Source: Planctomycetota bacterium
Lineage (GTDB): Bacteria; Planctomycetota; PLA2; JAEUHO01
Direction: 5' to 3'
Length of the DNA stretch: 59,059 nt
NCBI GenBank assembly: GCA_029259775.1
Contig: JAJDEN010000031.1
Coordinates: forward strand, 1 to 59,059
In this document: piece by piece, positions 26,865 to 35,921 of the stretch
Position numbering within the stretch: position 1 is the stretch's first letter
Layout of the letters: each line of letters starts with the position of its first letter
Made by a program: the position numbers and the translations under genes
Notes under the pieces: model-generated
Databases searched by the model: none
Told to the model about the DNA's origin: nothing
What the model saw: only the letters and a program-made list of their open reading frames with translations

Positions 26865-27398
26865 ATGCGGGCCAGTTCCAGACATGATCGCTCTGCGCAC
26901 CGCCGAAGTCGCGGTGGCGTGGTCGTCTTCGTCGCGGCGCTCTCGGTCTGTGTGGTGATGCAGCCGCTGTTTGCGGGCGCTTTTCTGACCCACAGCCACG
27001 GCGGCGAAGGCTCGCACACGCACCGGGTTCCCCTCCAAGCGGCAGTTGCGCAGACGTCTTCTTCCTCGTCTTCGAAGCATGCCCACGGGCATGAGCACGC
27101 TCACCACCCCGAGCTCAATCGCGCCCTCCGCCATGCCGGCATTTCCGCCTTCGACGGTGAGATCATCGTCTGCGATGCCGATTTCCTGCTCATGCGCACG
27201 CGCGCTAGGAACGCCCTGCCCGGACTCGAGTTCGGTGCACGGCGGCAGTTGGCGAGTGGGTCAGCCCCCACGAGTTGGCTCAATCCCGATGTGACCGGAT
27301 TGCGGAGCGCGCCAGGCGACGGACCGAGGTTGGCGCAGGGGCGGCCCAGCAAGAACACCGCTGCGCTCGTCCGTGTCAGCCCTGCTCTGCTGCTGTAG
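26865..27398 (+). CDS. Exported His-rich protein, start of cassette A
   Basis: 177 residues from ATG 26865 with GGAGGAAG 18 bases upstream (the open frame extends to 26787). A Lys/Arg-rich start precedes a hydrophobic signal or anchor (about residues 18-38). Two His clusters follow, HSHGGEGSHTH and HAHGHEHAHH (about residues 42-80), which should bind divalent metal. The C-terminal part is not recognised. It precedes the efflux genes; the protein at 40447 holds the same place in cassette B. A periplasmic metal buffer or sensor is the likely role. Confidence 0.65.
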   Translation: MRASSRHDRSAHRRSRGGVVVFVAALSVCVVMQPLFAGAFLTHSHGGEGSHTHRVPLQAAVAQTSSSSSSKHAHGHEHAHHPELNRALRHAGISAFDGEIIVCDADFLLMRTRARNALPGLEFGARRQLASGSAPTSWLNPDVTGLRSAPGDGPRLAQGRPSKNTAALVRVSPALLL

Positions 27399-27505
27399 AC
27401 GTAGTTCGAGCGTCTGACGCGCCGCCGCGCCCTTGCGGCCTTGGCGCCGCCCCTTTGTTCGCCGCGATGCACTTGAGCATCCTGCGCGTAGTGATCGGGC
27501 TGACT

Positions 27506-27527
27506 TCCGTGCCACGTGAGGCACGGA
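27506..27527. terminator. Perfect 8-bp hairpin between His-rich gene and efflux genes
   Basis: TCCGTGCC (27506-27513) pairs with GGCACGGA (27520-27527) around ACGTGA. It is in the 248-base gap before the outer-membrane factor. With no T-run it may be an attenuator or operator rather than a classic terminator. Confidence 0.35.
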
Positions 27528-27646
27528 GTCTACGCGTTGCGCGCATGCGCACGTGAACAGCGCTTGAGCGCGGGATCCAAGTCAGGCAACTGCGTGCCTC
27601 TCCCGCGCCGGATCGACCGAAGCTCCGCTCCCCCTGTGAGATCGCC

Positions 27647-29032
27647 ATGGCAACTCGTCTTCCCGTTTTGGTCCTCTTTGTCCTGTGCGCCCTAGGGACA
27701 GGCTGCGCGAAGTACGCGCCGTCATCGCTCCATCCAGACAGCGAGCAGGCGTCCGTGCTGGGCCGGATAACGCGTCCGGTTCGTATCGCAGCGTCCGAAC
27801 TTGAGCGCATTCCCACCGCGTGGCTTCCGCTCGCTGCCGAGGTCGAGCTCGACGACGGCCTGACGCTTGCGGAAGCGGGCACGATCGCGCTCTCCTATGC
27901 ACCGGATGTCGTTCAGGCGCGAACCGACGCCCGCATCAAGGGAGCTCAGCTCCTCCAGGCAGGTCGGCTCGGTGACGTCGAGTTCTTCGTCGGTCCGCGA
28001 CTAGGCCTGGAGGACGCAGGGTTCGTCTTCCCGGGAAGCGTCAGTTGGCAGGTCCCGCTCGGCGACGAACTGGGGGCGGAACGCGGGCGCGCCACCGCCG
28101 GTCTCCAGACAGCGAAGCTGGGGGTCATGGCCGTCGAGCTGGACACTCTCGTGGCCGTGCGCGAGCGCTACATCGAGATCGCCGCGCTCCAGTCGCAACT
28201 GGCCACGCAGCGCAAGGCGATGGAGGAGGCGTCCGCGCTGCTCGACTACGTGGAGAGGCTTCGCAAGGCAGGGGAAGCTGATCCGGTCGCAGTGCACCTC
28301 GCTCAGCTCGAGCGCGACGAAGCGGAACAACAGCTCGAGGAAGCCATGCGAGCCCTTCCTGTGCGCAAAGCGGCGCTGCTCGGCTTGATCGGACTCATGC
28401 CCTCTGCCCCGGTCGAGATCGCAGCCGACGAGAGCGCGTTCGCCCTGCCTGCTCTCCCGGGTCCAGACTCGCAGCACGTACTCTCGCATCCGCGGTTGCA
28501 GAAGGCGGCAGCGGCCTTCCGAACGGCGGATCAAGCAGCCCGGCTTGCCGTGGCCCAGCAGAACCCCAAGCTGGCGATTGGCCCTGACTTCGAGGCCGAT
28601 CGCGGTGACCTCGAACTCGGCGCGGGCATCGGGCTCACAGTGCCCAACCCCGCACGCCAGAAGGCTCGTGTCGCGGAGGCGATCGAGCGGCGCAAGGCCG
28701 CGCGGCAAGCCTACCGCAACGTCTTGCTCTCCCTCTCGCGGGAGGAGGTCGAGAGCCGCGCCCAACTGTCGTCGTTGGACCGGCTGCTCCTATCTCACAC
28801 CAAACGACTCGAGGGCGCAGCGAGCGCGGAGAAGGCGCTCGACGAGCGCACAACTGCCGGCTTGGTAGTCCCCATCGAGGCCATCGCTGCACGCTCTGCC
28901 ATCGCGCGGGCGCGCAATCGCGAGGTCGATCTGCTCAAGCGGAGGGCCACGGCGACCCTCCGTGCCGCCCATGCCGGCGGATTCCTGTTGGTAACGCCCG
29001 GCAACGGCTCTCAAGACAAAGGAAGCAACTAG
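27647..29032 (+). CDS. Outer-membrane efflux lipoprotein, CusC/CzcC-like (cassette A)
   Basis: A 461-residue TolC-family protein. The signal peptide ends with lipobox LGTGC (Cys about residue 19). Long helices with heptad-like Leu/Ala patterns (about residues 145-225 and 340-440) form the channel barrel, and TLAEAGTIAL is the usual family start motif. Its role is the outer-membrane duct of the tripartite metal pump encoded by the next two genes. The gap to the adaptor gene is two bases, so the genes form an operon. Confidence 0.85.
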   Translation: MATRLPVLVLFVLCALGTGCAKYAPSSLHPDSEQASVLGRITRPVRIAASELERIPTAWLPLAAEVELDDGLTLAEAGTIALSYAPDVVQARTDARIKGAQLLQAGRLGDVEFFVGPRLGLEDAGFVFPGSVSWQVPLGDELGAERGRATAGLQTAKLGVMAVELDTLVAVRERYIEIAALQSQLATQRKAMEEASALLDYVERLRKAGEADPVAVHLAQLERDEAEQQLEEAMRALPVRKAALLGLIGLMPSAPVEIAADESAFALPALPGPDSQHVLSHPRLQKAAAAFRTADQAARLAVAQQNPKLAIGPDFEADRGDLELGAGIGLTVPNPARQKARVAEAIERRKAARQAYRNVLLSLSREEVESRAQLSSLDRLLLSHTKRLEGAASAEKALDERTTAGLVVPIEAIAARSAIARARNREVDLLKRRATATLRAAHAGGFLLVTPGNGSQDKGSN

Positions 29033-29034
29033 CC

Positions 29035-30555
29035 ATGCGGACACACACCCTCAGCCTCACGCTGTTCTTCTTCCTCTCCTGCCTCCTGATCTCCGGCTGC
29101 GGTGGCGAACCCGGCGCGGAGTCTGGAGGCGGCGCGCCGGCACCGGTCATCTCGAACCGCATCGCGGTACCTGCCGAGGTCGTTGCGAACATCGGGATCA
29201 CCTTCCGCACCGCGAAGGTCGGTCGTCTTGAAACACGCATGGTCGTGCCCGGACGGTTGGTCGTGCCGCCTGAAGCTCGGTGGGAGCTGCGCGCGCCGTT
29301 TGCGGGCACGATCAAGATCAAGCGACGTGTTGGAGATCGCATCGCGAAAGGAGAGGTCGTGGCGGAGGTCGTCAGCGACGACCTGCGGGCGCTCCAGCGA
29401 ACGCTGTGGGCCGACCATGCCGCCGAGAGGAACAGCGCACTCGAGCAGCAGCACGCGAAGGTCGAGTTTGCCGGGCTGGAGAAGCTCGCCAACGTGGCCG
29501 AAGAGTCGCTGGAGACGGCGCGAGTTCGCGAGCGGCGCGCACAGACCTTGCTGCTGAACGCGGAGGCGTTGGAGAAGACCACGGCTGCCCGCCATGCGGA
29601 GCTGAGGAAGCTGGCTGGAGAGAACTTGGGGCGCAAGGAGCTACTGGCGGCGCAGCGGTCGTGGGTGGAAGCGCAGGCACTGGCCCTCGAGGCCAGAGAG
29701 CGGAGCGATGCGGCGCGAGCCAGCATTGGGACGCTCGAAGTCCAAGCCGCCAATGCGAGGGTGCGAGCTTCTACCGCGACCACGGTTCTCGAGACGATCG
29801 CCGAGCGCGTCCTGGCAGCCCAGGTGGCCTACGAGACCAAGCTCGCGTTCCTCGCTTCCGTGAGCGGCATTCCCGTGAGCGACCTGATCCAGCAAGTTGA
29901 CGGCCTGCACCGGTGGGCGCGCCTCTCTTCACTTCCCCTGGCAGCCCCCGCTGGCGGACTCATCTCCAACCTTGCCGCGTCCAACGGAGAGTGGATCAGC
30001 GCCGGAGGTCCCATCGTAGAGATCGTTGATCATCGCGAGCTCCTGTTCGAGGGACACCTGCCGGAGGTCGATGCCGCGCGGATCAAGGCCGGCACGGCGG
30101 TGCGTATCGCTCCTTCCGTGGCGGGCATCGAGCCCACCGACACCACGATCGGCCGGGTCTACCCCGTTGCGAGTGCCACGGCGCGAACGATCACGATTCA
30201 CGCCCGCATCAAGAACCCTGACGGGAGGCTCCCGGCCGGTGTCACGGCGATGGCGTCGATTCTCCTTCGGGTCAGCGATACCGAGGAGGTGCTCGTGCCG
30301 GCCGGGTGTGTGGTCCAGGACGATCTCGAGACCGTGGTGTTCATGCAAGACCGCGAGGATCCCGAGCAGGTCGTTCGGCTTGCCGTGGCCATCGGACGGC
30401 GGAGCGGCGAGTGGGTGGAGGTTCTCACCGAGGTGGGAGAGGGCGACAGGCTCGTGGAGAACGGGATACATCAGTTGCGTGAAGCCGGAAACGGGAAGGC
30501 GCCCTCGGGCGGCCACTTCCACGCCGACGGCACCTGGCACCTAGAGGACAAGTAA
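29035..30555 (+). CDS. Periplasmic adaptor lipoprotein, CusB/CzcB-like (cassette A)
   Basis: 506 residues with lipobox ISGC (Cys about residue 22). The order is membrane-fusion protein: a barrel-sandwich half (about residues 75-120), a long Ala/Glu/Arg-rich coiled coil (about residues 120-260), the second lipoyl half, and beta-barrel domains to the C-terminus. The extreme C-terminus has GGHFH-DGT-H, a His motif shared with the cassette B adaptor. It joins the RND pump to the outer-membrane factor. It ends two bases before the pump gene. Confidence 0.87.
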   Translation: MRTHTLSLTLFFFLSCLLISGCGGEPGAESGGGAPAPVISNRIAVPAEVVANIGITFRTAKVGRLETRMVVPGRLVVPPEARWELRAPFAGTIKIKRRVGDRIAKGEVVAEVVSDDLRALQRTLWADHAAERNSALEQQHAKVEFAGLEKLANVAEESLETARVRERRAQTLLLNAEALEKTTAARHAELRKLAGENLGRKELLAAQRSWVEAQALALEARERSDAARASIGTLEVQAANARVRASTATTVLETIAERVLAAQVAYETKLAFLASVSGIPVSDLIQQVDGLHRWARLSSLPLAAPAGGLISNLAASNGEWISAGGPIVEIVDHRELLFEGHLPEVDAARIKAGTAVRIAPSVAGIEPTDTTIGRVYPVASATARTITIHARIKNPDGRLPAGVTAMASILLRVSDTEEVLVPAGCVVQDDLETVVFMQDREDPEQVVRLAVAIGRRSGEWVEVLTEVGEGDRLVENGIHQLREAGNGKAPSGGHFHADGTWHLEDK

Positions 30556-30557
30556 CC

Positions 30558-33500
30558 ATGTTGAACAAGCTGATCGCAGCCGCGCTGCGCTACCGACGAC
30601 TCGTGCTCTTCCTCGCGATCGCGGTGGTGGGAGCCAGCGCGTTCCTGGTGCCACAGGTCCCGCTTGAGGTGTTCCCCGAGCTGAAGGCACCGACCGTCAC
30701 GATCATGACGGAAGCTCACGGCTATGCGCCGAGCGAGGTGGAACTCGCCGTCACGTTCCCCATCGAGACGGCCCTCAACGGCCTTCCAGGGATCCGCCGG
30801 GTTCGATCCAGCTCACTCGTGGGTCTCTCCATCGTCTGGGCGGAGTTCGACTTCGACACCGATATCTACCGGGCGCGGCAGATGATCTCCGAGCGCCTCT
30901 CAAGCGCTGCGGGCGCACTCCCCGAGAATGTCGAGACGCCCCAGATGGGCCCGATCTCCAGCATCGCGGGTGAGATCATGCTCCTTGCGCTGACGAGCGA
31001 GGGCGGCAGCGTGTCCCCGCTCGAGCTACGCCGGATCGCCGCATTCGACTTGCGTACCAGGCTCTTGGCTATCGAGGGCGTGTCGCAGATCACGGCGATG
31101 GGCGGCGAGTATCCGGAGTACCAGATCAACGTCCGCCCCAACGATCTGCGTCTCTACGGCCTGACGCTGCGAGATGTCGAGGAGGCGGCGGAGGCCGCGC
31201 ACCACCCTGCGGGTGGCGGGTTCTTGGAGAACGTGGGCAACCGCGAGTTGCCGCTGAGACCGCTGACGCGGGCGACGTCGATCGAGGACCTCGGCATGAC
31301 CGTCGTGGGCTCCTGGCAGGGAGCACCCGTGACGCTCGACAAGGTCGCGGACATCCAGATCGCCGGCGCGCCGAAACGCGGAACGGGCGCCACCGGCGGG
31401 CACCCTGCTGTCGTCCTCGTCGTCCAGAAGAGTCCGGGAACGAACACGCTCGATCTCACCGATTCCATCGACGCGATGCTCGATGACTTCGAAAAGACCG
31501 TCCCCGAGGGCGTCGTCGTAGAGCGGAACGTGTTCCGTCAGGCCGACTTCGTCCGGGTTGCCATCAGCAACGTCCTCGTCGCGCTCAGGGACGGAGTGAT
31601 CTTCGTCATCATCATCCTCTTCCTGTTCCTGCTGAACCTGAGGACGACGTTCATCACGCTCACAGCCTTGCCGCTCTCGATCGGCATCACCTTGATCCTG
31701 CTCGATGCGTGGGGCGCCAGTCTGAACGTCATGACGCTGGCTGGAATCGCCGTCGCCGTCGGATCCCTGGTGGATGACGCGATCGTCGATGTGGAGAACG
31801 TGTTCCGAAGATTGAAGATGAACGCTGCGCTGCCACCCGGAGACCGCGAGAGCGCTCTGATCGTTGTCTACAAGGCGAGTGTGGAAGTCCGTTCCGCCAT
31901 CTTCCTTGCCACGATCATGATCATCCTCGTGTTCGTACCCCTGTTCTTCCTTTCGGGGATCGAGGGGCGCTTCTTCCGTCCACTCGGCATCGCGTACGTC
32001 ACGAGCCTGGCCGCCTCGCTCTTCGTCGCGATGACGGTTACGCCTGTCCTGTGCTACCTGTTGCTAGGCGACAAGAAGGTCATGGAACGCAAGGAGGGGT
32101 GGCTCATTGCTGGGCTGAAGTCGGTGTACACGCGAGTGCTAGGTATGGCGCTGCGCATGCCCAAGCTGGTCCTTGGAAGCACGGCGCTTCTTGTCGCCGG
32201 GGCTCTGGTCGTGGGGACGAGCTTCGGATCCTCGTTCCTGCCCGAGTTCAACGAGGGGAGCATCACGGTGTTCCTGCATGCGCCGCATGGCACATCGCTG
32301 GTGGAGACGGACCGTGTCGCCCAGAATCTGGATCGACAGATTCTCAAGATCCCCGGCGTAGCGACGGTTACGCGGCGGACGGGACGTGCCGAGGACGACG
32401 AGCACGCAGAGCCCGTGAGCGCGAGTGAGATCGACGTCCGCCTCAATCCCGACGCGGATGTGGAGTCCGTCCGCCGGGCGTTGGTACACATCTTCGACAA
32501 CACCCCTGGCATGACGGCCCAGTTGGGCGGCCCGATCGCGCACCGGTTGTCCCATATCCTGTCCGGTACACCGGCCGCGGTGGCCATCAAGGTGTTCGGG
32601 GACGATCTTCCGACCCTGCGGCGTCTTGCGAAGGAGATCGAGGCTGAGATGAGGACCGTGCCCGGCGTGCGCGACCTGGTGGCAAACCGAGAGGTCATGT
32701 CCGATACGCTTCCCATCACCTTCGATCGGAAGAAGCTCGCAGCCTACGCACTGACCCCCGGAGACGCAGCCCACCAGATGGAGACGGCGTTTCTCGGTAG
32801 CAAGGTGGCGAGCATCAACGAGGGCGCTGCGCGCTTCGACGTAACGGTTCGTTTGACGCCGAGTGCTCGCGACGACATCGCGGACGTTGGCGACTTCCTG
32901 CTTCGTAGCGATTCGGGCGTGATGGTGCCTGTGCGCGCCGTGGCCTCGATCCGAGAAGAGAAGAGTTCGAGCATCATCACGCGTGAGAACGTGAAGCGGA
33001 AGGCCGTGATCTCCTGCAACGTCGCGGAGGGGGAGAACCTCGGTGATCTCATTGCCGCTATCCGTGGCAAGGTCGATCCGGTCATCGCGCGCTACCCCGG
33101 CACGTTCGTCGAGTACGGAGGACAGTTCGAGGCTCAGGAGCAAGCGAGCAACCGGATCCTGTACTCCTCCCTGGGTGTCTTGGTAATCATCGTGCTCCTG
33201 CTCTACGGCGCACTCCGCACGATGCGACCGGTGCTCTTGATCCTGCTCAATCTCCCGTTCGCTCTCGTAGGCGGGATCTTGGCCGTCTATCTCGATGGCT
33301 CCCCCAATCCGGTTTCGAACCTCGCGGGGCTCGTCGGCGGCGGCACGTACGTTGCCCCAGTGCTCTCCATTGCCTCGCTGGTGGGCTTCATCGGACTCGC
33401 TGGAATCTCATGCCGCAACGGCCTGCTCCTGATCTCCCACTACTACCACCTGATGGAGGAGGAGGGTGTATCGAAGGCCGACGCCGTGCTCCAGGGAGCG

Positions 33501-33767
33501 CGTGAGCGGCTTGTGCCAATCTTGATGACGGCACTCAGCTCTGCTCTGGCGTTGATCCCGATCGTGCTCGCCCGAGGCGAGATCGGCAGCGAGCTTCAGC
33601 ATCCGCTCGCGGTCGTGATCCTGGGTGGGCTGATCAGCAGCACGTTCCTCAGTCTCATCGTCCTGCCCATCGGATTTTCTCTCTTTGGCGGCGGGCCGCG
33701 CCCTCGGGGGGCGAGCGCCGCGCTCGGCTCGGATACAACCAACGACACTCTGGAGGTCACGTCATGA
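30558..33767 (+). CDS. HME-type RND metal efflux pump, CusA/CzcA-like (cassette A)
   Basis: A 1,069-residue protein with 12 membrane spans: one at the N-terminus, a large periplasmic loop, spans 2-6, a second loop and spans 7-12. HME-family features include VFPELKAPTV near the start and VGSLVDDAIVDVENV in span 4 (about residues 405-420), carrying the proton-relay Asp and Glu. The extra Asp six residues earlier in CzcA is replaced by Ala, as in CusA. The pump exports periplasmic or cytoplasmic metal ions by proton antiport. The ion cannot be decided from motifs alone. Its TGA overlaps the next gene's ATG. Confidence 0.9.
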   Translation: MLNKLIAAALRYRRLVLFLAIAVVGASAFLVPQVPLEVFPELKAPTVTIMTEAHGYAPSEVELAVTFPIETALNGLPGIRRVRSSSLVGLSIVWAEFDFDTDIYRARQMISERLSSAAGALPENVETPQMGPISSIAGEIMLLALTSEGGSVSPLELRRIAAFDLRTRLLAIEGVSQITAMGGEYPEYQINVRPNDLRLYGLTLRDVEEAAEAAHHPAGGGFLENVGNRELPLRPLTRATSIEDLGMTVVGSWQGAPVTLDKVADIQIAGAPKRGTGATGGHPAVVLVVQKSPGTNTLDLTDSIDAMLDDFEKTVPEGVVVERNVFRQADFVRVAISNVLVALRDGVIFVIIILFLFLLNLRTTFITLTALPLSIGITLILLDAWGASLNVMTLAGIAVAVGSLVDDAIVDVENVFRRLKMNAALPPGDRESALIVVYKASVEVRSAIFLATIMIILVFVPLFFLSGIEGRFFRPLGIAYVTSLAASLFVAMTVTPVLCYLLLGDKKVMERKEGWLIAGLKSVYTRVLGMALRMPKLVLGSTALLVAGALVVGTSFGSSFLPEFNEGSITVFLHAPHGTSLVETDRVAQNLDRQILKIPGVATVTRRTGRAEDDEHAEPVSASEIDVRLNPDADVESVRRALVHIFDNTPGMTAQLGGPIAHRLSHILSGTPAAVAIKVFGDDLPTLRRLAKEIEAEMRTVPGVRDLVANREVMSDTLPITFDRKKLAAYALTPGDAAHQMETAFLGSKVASINEGAARFDVTVRLTPSARDDIADVGDFLLRSDSGVMVPVRAVASIREEKSSSIITRENVKRKAVISCNVAEGENLGDLIAAIRGKVDPVIARYPGTFVEYGGQFEAQEQASNRILYSSLGVLVIIVLLLYGALRTMRPVLLILLNLPFALVGGILAVYLDGSPNPVSNLAGLVGGGTYVAPVLSIASLVGFIGLAGISCRNGLLLISHYYHLMEEEGVSKADAVLQGARERLVPILMTALSSALALIPIVLARGEIGSELQHPLAVVILGGLISSTFLSLIVLPIGFSLFGGGPRPRGASAALGSDTTNDTLEVTS

Positions 33768-34657
33768 TGAAGTCAGTTCTCGTTCTGCTTGTGGCGATCG
33801 CTATCGCCGGCTGTGGGGATTCGCCGAAGCCCGCGGATCCTGCCGAATCGGGCGCCAAGACGGGTGGCGGTGAGCCGTCATCCAAGGGCGACACCGACCA
33901 CGGCGAAGCCGTCGAACTCGGTCAGGTGGAGATTCTCGGACATAGCTTCGCTGTCACCAGGCTTGGTGACGTCGTAGCGGGCCAAGAGGCGGCCTTCCGC
34001 GTCACGCTGGCGAGCGGTCCGGCCGGCGCCCAACTGGCGCGCCTCAGCCTCTTCCTTTGGTTGGAGAACGAGGAAGGGAAGTCGCTGAACGCAGCGGCCA
34101 AGGGAAGCGTGGAGCGTGACGGCCTTCACTTCCACGCGACGCCGCGCAAGGACGCTGGGCTGCCGAACGCGGTCGTGCTTCGCCTGCGTGCCAACGGCGG
34201 CGACGATCGGTCCAAACTGCCCTTGGATGGGCACGGGCACGTTCACGAAGAGACGCCGCATCACGGCATCATGGCGGCCCTCGCCGGAGGCGCGGGGCAC
34301 CTCGAGCTCAAGCTGCATGACGACAAGGGCGACCTAGAGTTGTGGCTGACGAAAGACTCCGTCGGAGAGCAGCCGCTCGATCTTCCGATGTCGACCGTTA
34401 TCCGGGTGACCTTGATCGACAAGGACAACCGGACCGTCGAACTTCGCATCCGGAACGGTGATCGAAACGAGGACGAAGACGACGTTGCCAACATCCGCGA
34501 CGGCAAGACGAACTACTTCATCTTCCCGGGCGCCACCGGCGCCGACGCCACGTGGCTCCAGGGCAAGACATTCAACTCGCTCACCGTCGTGGAGTTGAAG
34601 ATCGACGGCAAGACCGTCCGCTCGGAGGAGTTCAGCCTAGCGCCGCACGTCCACTAG
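33764..34657 (+). CDS. His-containing periplasmic lipoprotein (cassette A)
   Basis: 297 residues with lipobox IAGC (Cys about residue 17). A low-complexity linker follows, then two beta-rich domains. Potential metal ligands include HGHVHEETPHH (about residues 152-162) and terminal HVH. The start overlaps the pump stop by four bases (ATGA), so translation is coupled. The gene at 47120 has the same position in cassette B and a shorter but similar beta domain. Likely a periplasmic metal-binding accessory of the pump; the precise role is unknown. Confidence 0.7.
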   Translation: MMKSVLVLLVAIAIAGCGDSPKPADPAESGAKTGGGEPSSKGDTDHGEAVELGQVEILGHSFAVTRLGDVVAGQEAAFRVTLASGPAGAQLARLSLFLWLENEEGKSLNAAAKGSVERDGLHFHATPRKDAGLPNAVVLRLRANGGDDRSKLPLDGHGHVHEETPHHGIMAALAGGAGHLELKLHDDKGDLELWLTKDSVGEQPLDLPMSTVIRVTLIDKDNRTVELRIRNGDRNEDEDDVANIRDGKTNYFIFPGATGADATWLQGKTFNSLTVVELKIDGKTVRSEEFSLAPHVH

Positions 34658-34676
34658 CAGGAGTCGTCCCGACCAG

Positions 34677-34696
34677 GGACTCGGCATGCCGAGTCC
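34677..34696. promoter_or_regulatory. Perfect 20-bp palindrome
   Basis: GGACTCGGCA (34677-34686) is followed directly by its reverse complement (34687-34696). A related half, GGACTGCCGAGTC, lies at 34788-34800. It sits between the efflux operon and the HEAT gene. A dimeric repressor site or a hairpin with loop CATG are both possible. Confidence 0.5.
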
Positions 34697-34829
34697 GTAT
34701 CCCACCAACTGCCCCCGCCGTCGCGTCTTGCCAGGAATCCCCGGCGCGCATCACCCGGCCCGGAAGACCGGCGGCGGGCGGCTCTACGGACTGCCGAGTC
34801 GTCACCCAGAAACGAATAGGAGGCTCCTG

Positions 34830-35612
34830 ATGCGTGCCATCCATCTCATGACGTCGATAGCATTGCTTGCACTCGCCGTGGTTCTCGTCGCCCGGCCTTG
34901 TGGAGAGGCGTCCGCGAGCTCTCACCACGGCTCGGAGCAGGACGTCGCGGCCAAGGCAGTCGTGGAGAAGATCAAGGCTTTGCGGAAGGCCAAGAACTCG
35001 ACCGACATGCGCGCGGCCTTGGAGAAGTTGGTCAAGTACCACAACGCGCTCGAATCCAAGACGCTCCGACATGCGCTCCAGCATGTCGCCGGCCAGGTTC
35101 TGGAAGACAAGAAGATGGGCGCAGCTCGCGTCGGGGCGGCCGAGGCACTGGCCAAGCTCAACGATGCGGCCGGTGCGTACAAGCACCTCAAGCGATCCTT
35201 GCCCACGCTCAAGACGGAAGCCGCAGGGCCCGTGGAACTCGCCGCGCTGAAGGCCGTGGGCAGCCTCGCCCCCGATCCGGCCATCTCCACACTCGTCGGG
35301 CTGTTGGCCAAGGCGAAGGACAACAACGTCGCGAAGGAGGCTGCGATCGCGCTCGGAGCCTTCGGGCGATCCAAGAAGCGGGTAAAGGTGCTCGAGGCGA
35401 TCGTGGAGTGCCTGCGTCGAGCCAAGCCGTCGCGTGCGCCCGGGAAGCGCGTCGGTGCCGCAACGCGCGCCCGCTGGGGCGCCATCGGAGGGCCGATGGT
35501 CTCGTCCCTCAATCGGCTGACCGGCCAGAAGGTCCGCGATGCCAACGAATGGCTGGACCTGTACAAGAGCATGAAGAAGAAGCCCAAGAAGCTCTTCCTG
35601 GAGGACCTCTAG
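34830..35612 (+). CDS. Secreted HEAT-like protein (cassette A copy)
   Basis: 260 residues from ATG 34830 with AGGAGG 7 bases upstream (the frame is open to 34686). A signal peptide spans about residues 1-30. The mature part is helical repeats with Ala/Leu/Lys spacing typical of HEAT/armadillo solenoids and a C-terminal segment SLNRLTGQKV shared word for word with the paralogue at 48573. The pair align over their whole length (for example H-LQHVAGQVL-DKKMGA). Both sit just downstream of a His lipoprotein and upstream of transport genes, so this protein family belongs to the metal cassettes. Function unknown; a scaffold or chaperone is possible. Confidence 0.75.
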   Translation: MRAIHLMTSIALLALAVVLVARPCGEASASSHHGSEQDVAAKAVVEKIKALRKAKNSTDMRAALEKLVKYHNALESKTLRHALQHVAGQVLEDKKMGAARVGAAEALAKLNDAAGAYKHLKRSLPTLKTEAAGPVELAALKAVGSLAPDPAISTLVGLLAKAKDNNVAKEAAIALGAFGRSKKRVKVLEAIVECLRRAKPSRAPGKRVGAATRARWGAIGGPMVSSLNRLTGQKVRDANEWLDLYKSMKKKPKKLFLEDL

Positions 35613-35663
35613 CCCCACCGGGCCCAGCCTTGCGCAGCGTGGAGCGCGCGCAGGGGGACCTCC

Positions 35664-35921
35664 ATGAGCAGCTTCGTGCCCTCCCCTGTTGCCGCGCAGA
35701 TCGCGATCGACAAGCGCCTCGAGATCATCCTGATCTGGCTGGGATTCGCGCTCGTCGCGTTTGTCCTGGTCCTGATCTTCGCTCGGTACTACCCGCGAAG
35801 GCGTCTGCTAGAGAGACACGCCTCGCAGCGCAGGCTCCGCAGGATGTACGCGACGGGTGAAATCAGCCAGGTCGCGTACGAGCGGGAACTTGAACGACGT
35901 GGGCAGCGGCACGAACCATGA
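35664..35921 (+). CDS. 85-residue membrane protein with SHOCT tail (cassette A copy)
   Basis: A short N-terminus, one membrane span (about residues 21-40: IILIWLGFALVAFVLVLIF) and a C-terminal SHOCT motif (LRRMYATGEIS-YERELE). SHOCT proteins of this size are often encoded beside metal-resistance genes; their role is unknown. Paralogues are at 51719 (85 residues) and, dead, at 37130. The last codons overlap the EamA start (ATGA), so the two are translationally coupled. GGGGACC upstream of ATG 35664 may serve as ribosome-binding site. Confidence 0.75.
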   Translation: MSSFVPSPVAAQIAIDKRLEIILIWLGFALVAFVLVLIFARYYPRRRLLERHASQRRLRRMYATGEISQVAYERELERRGQRHEP

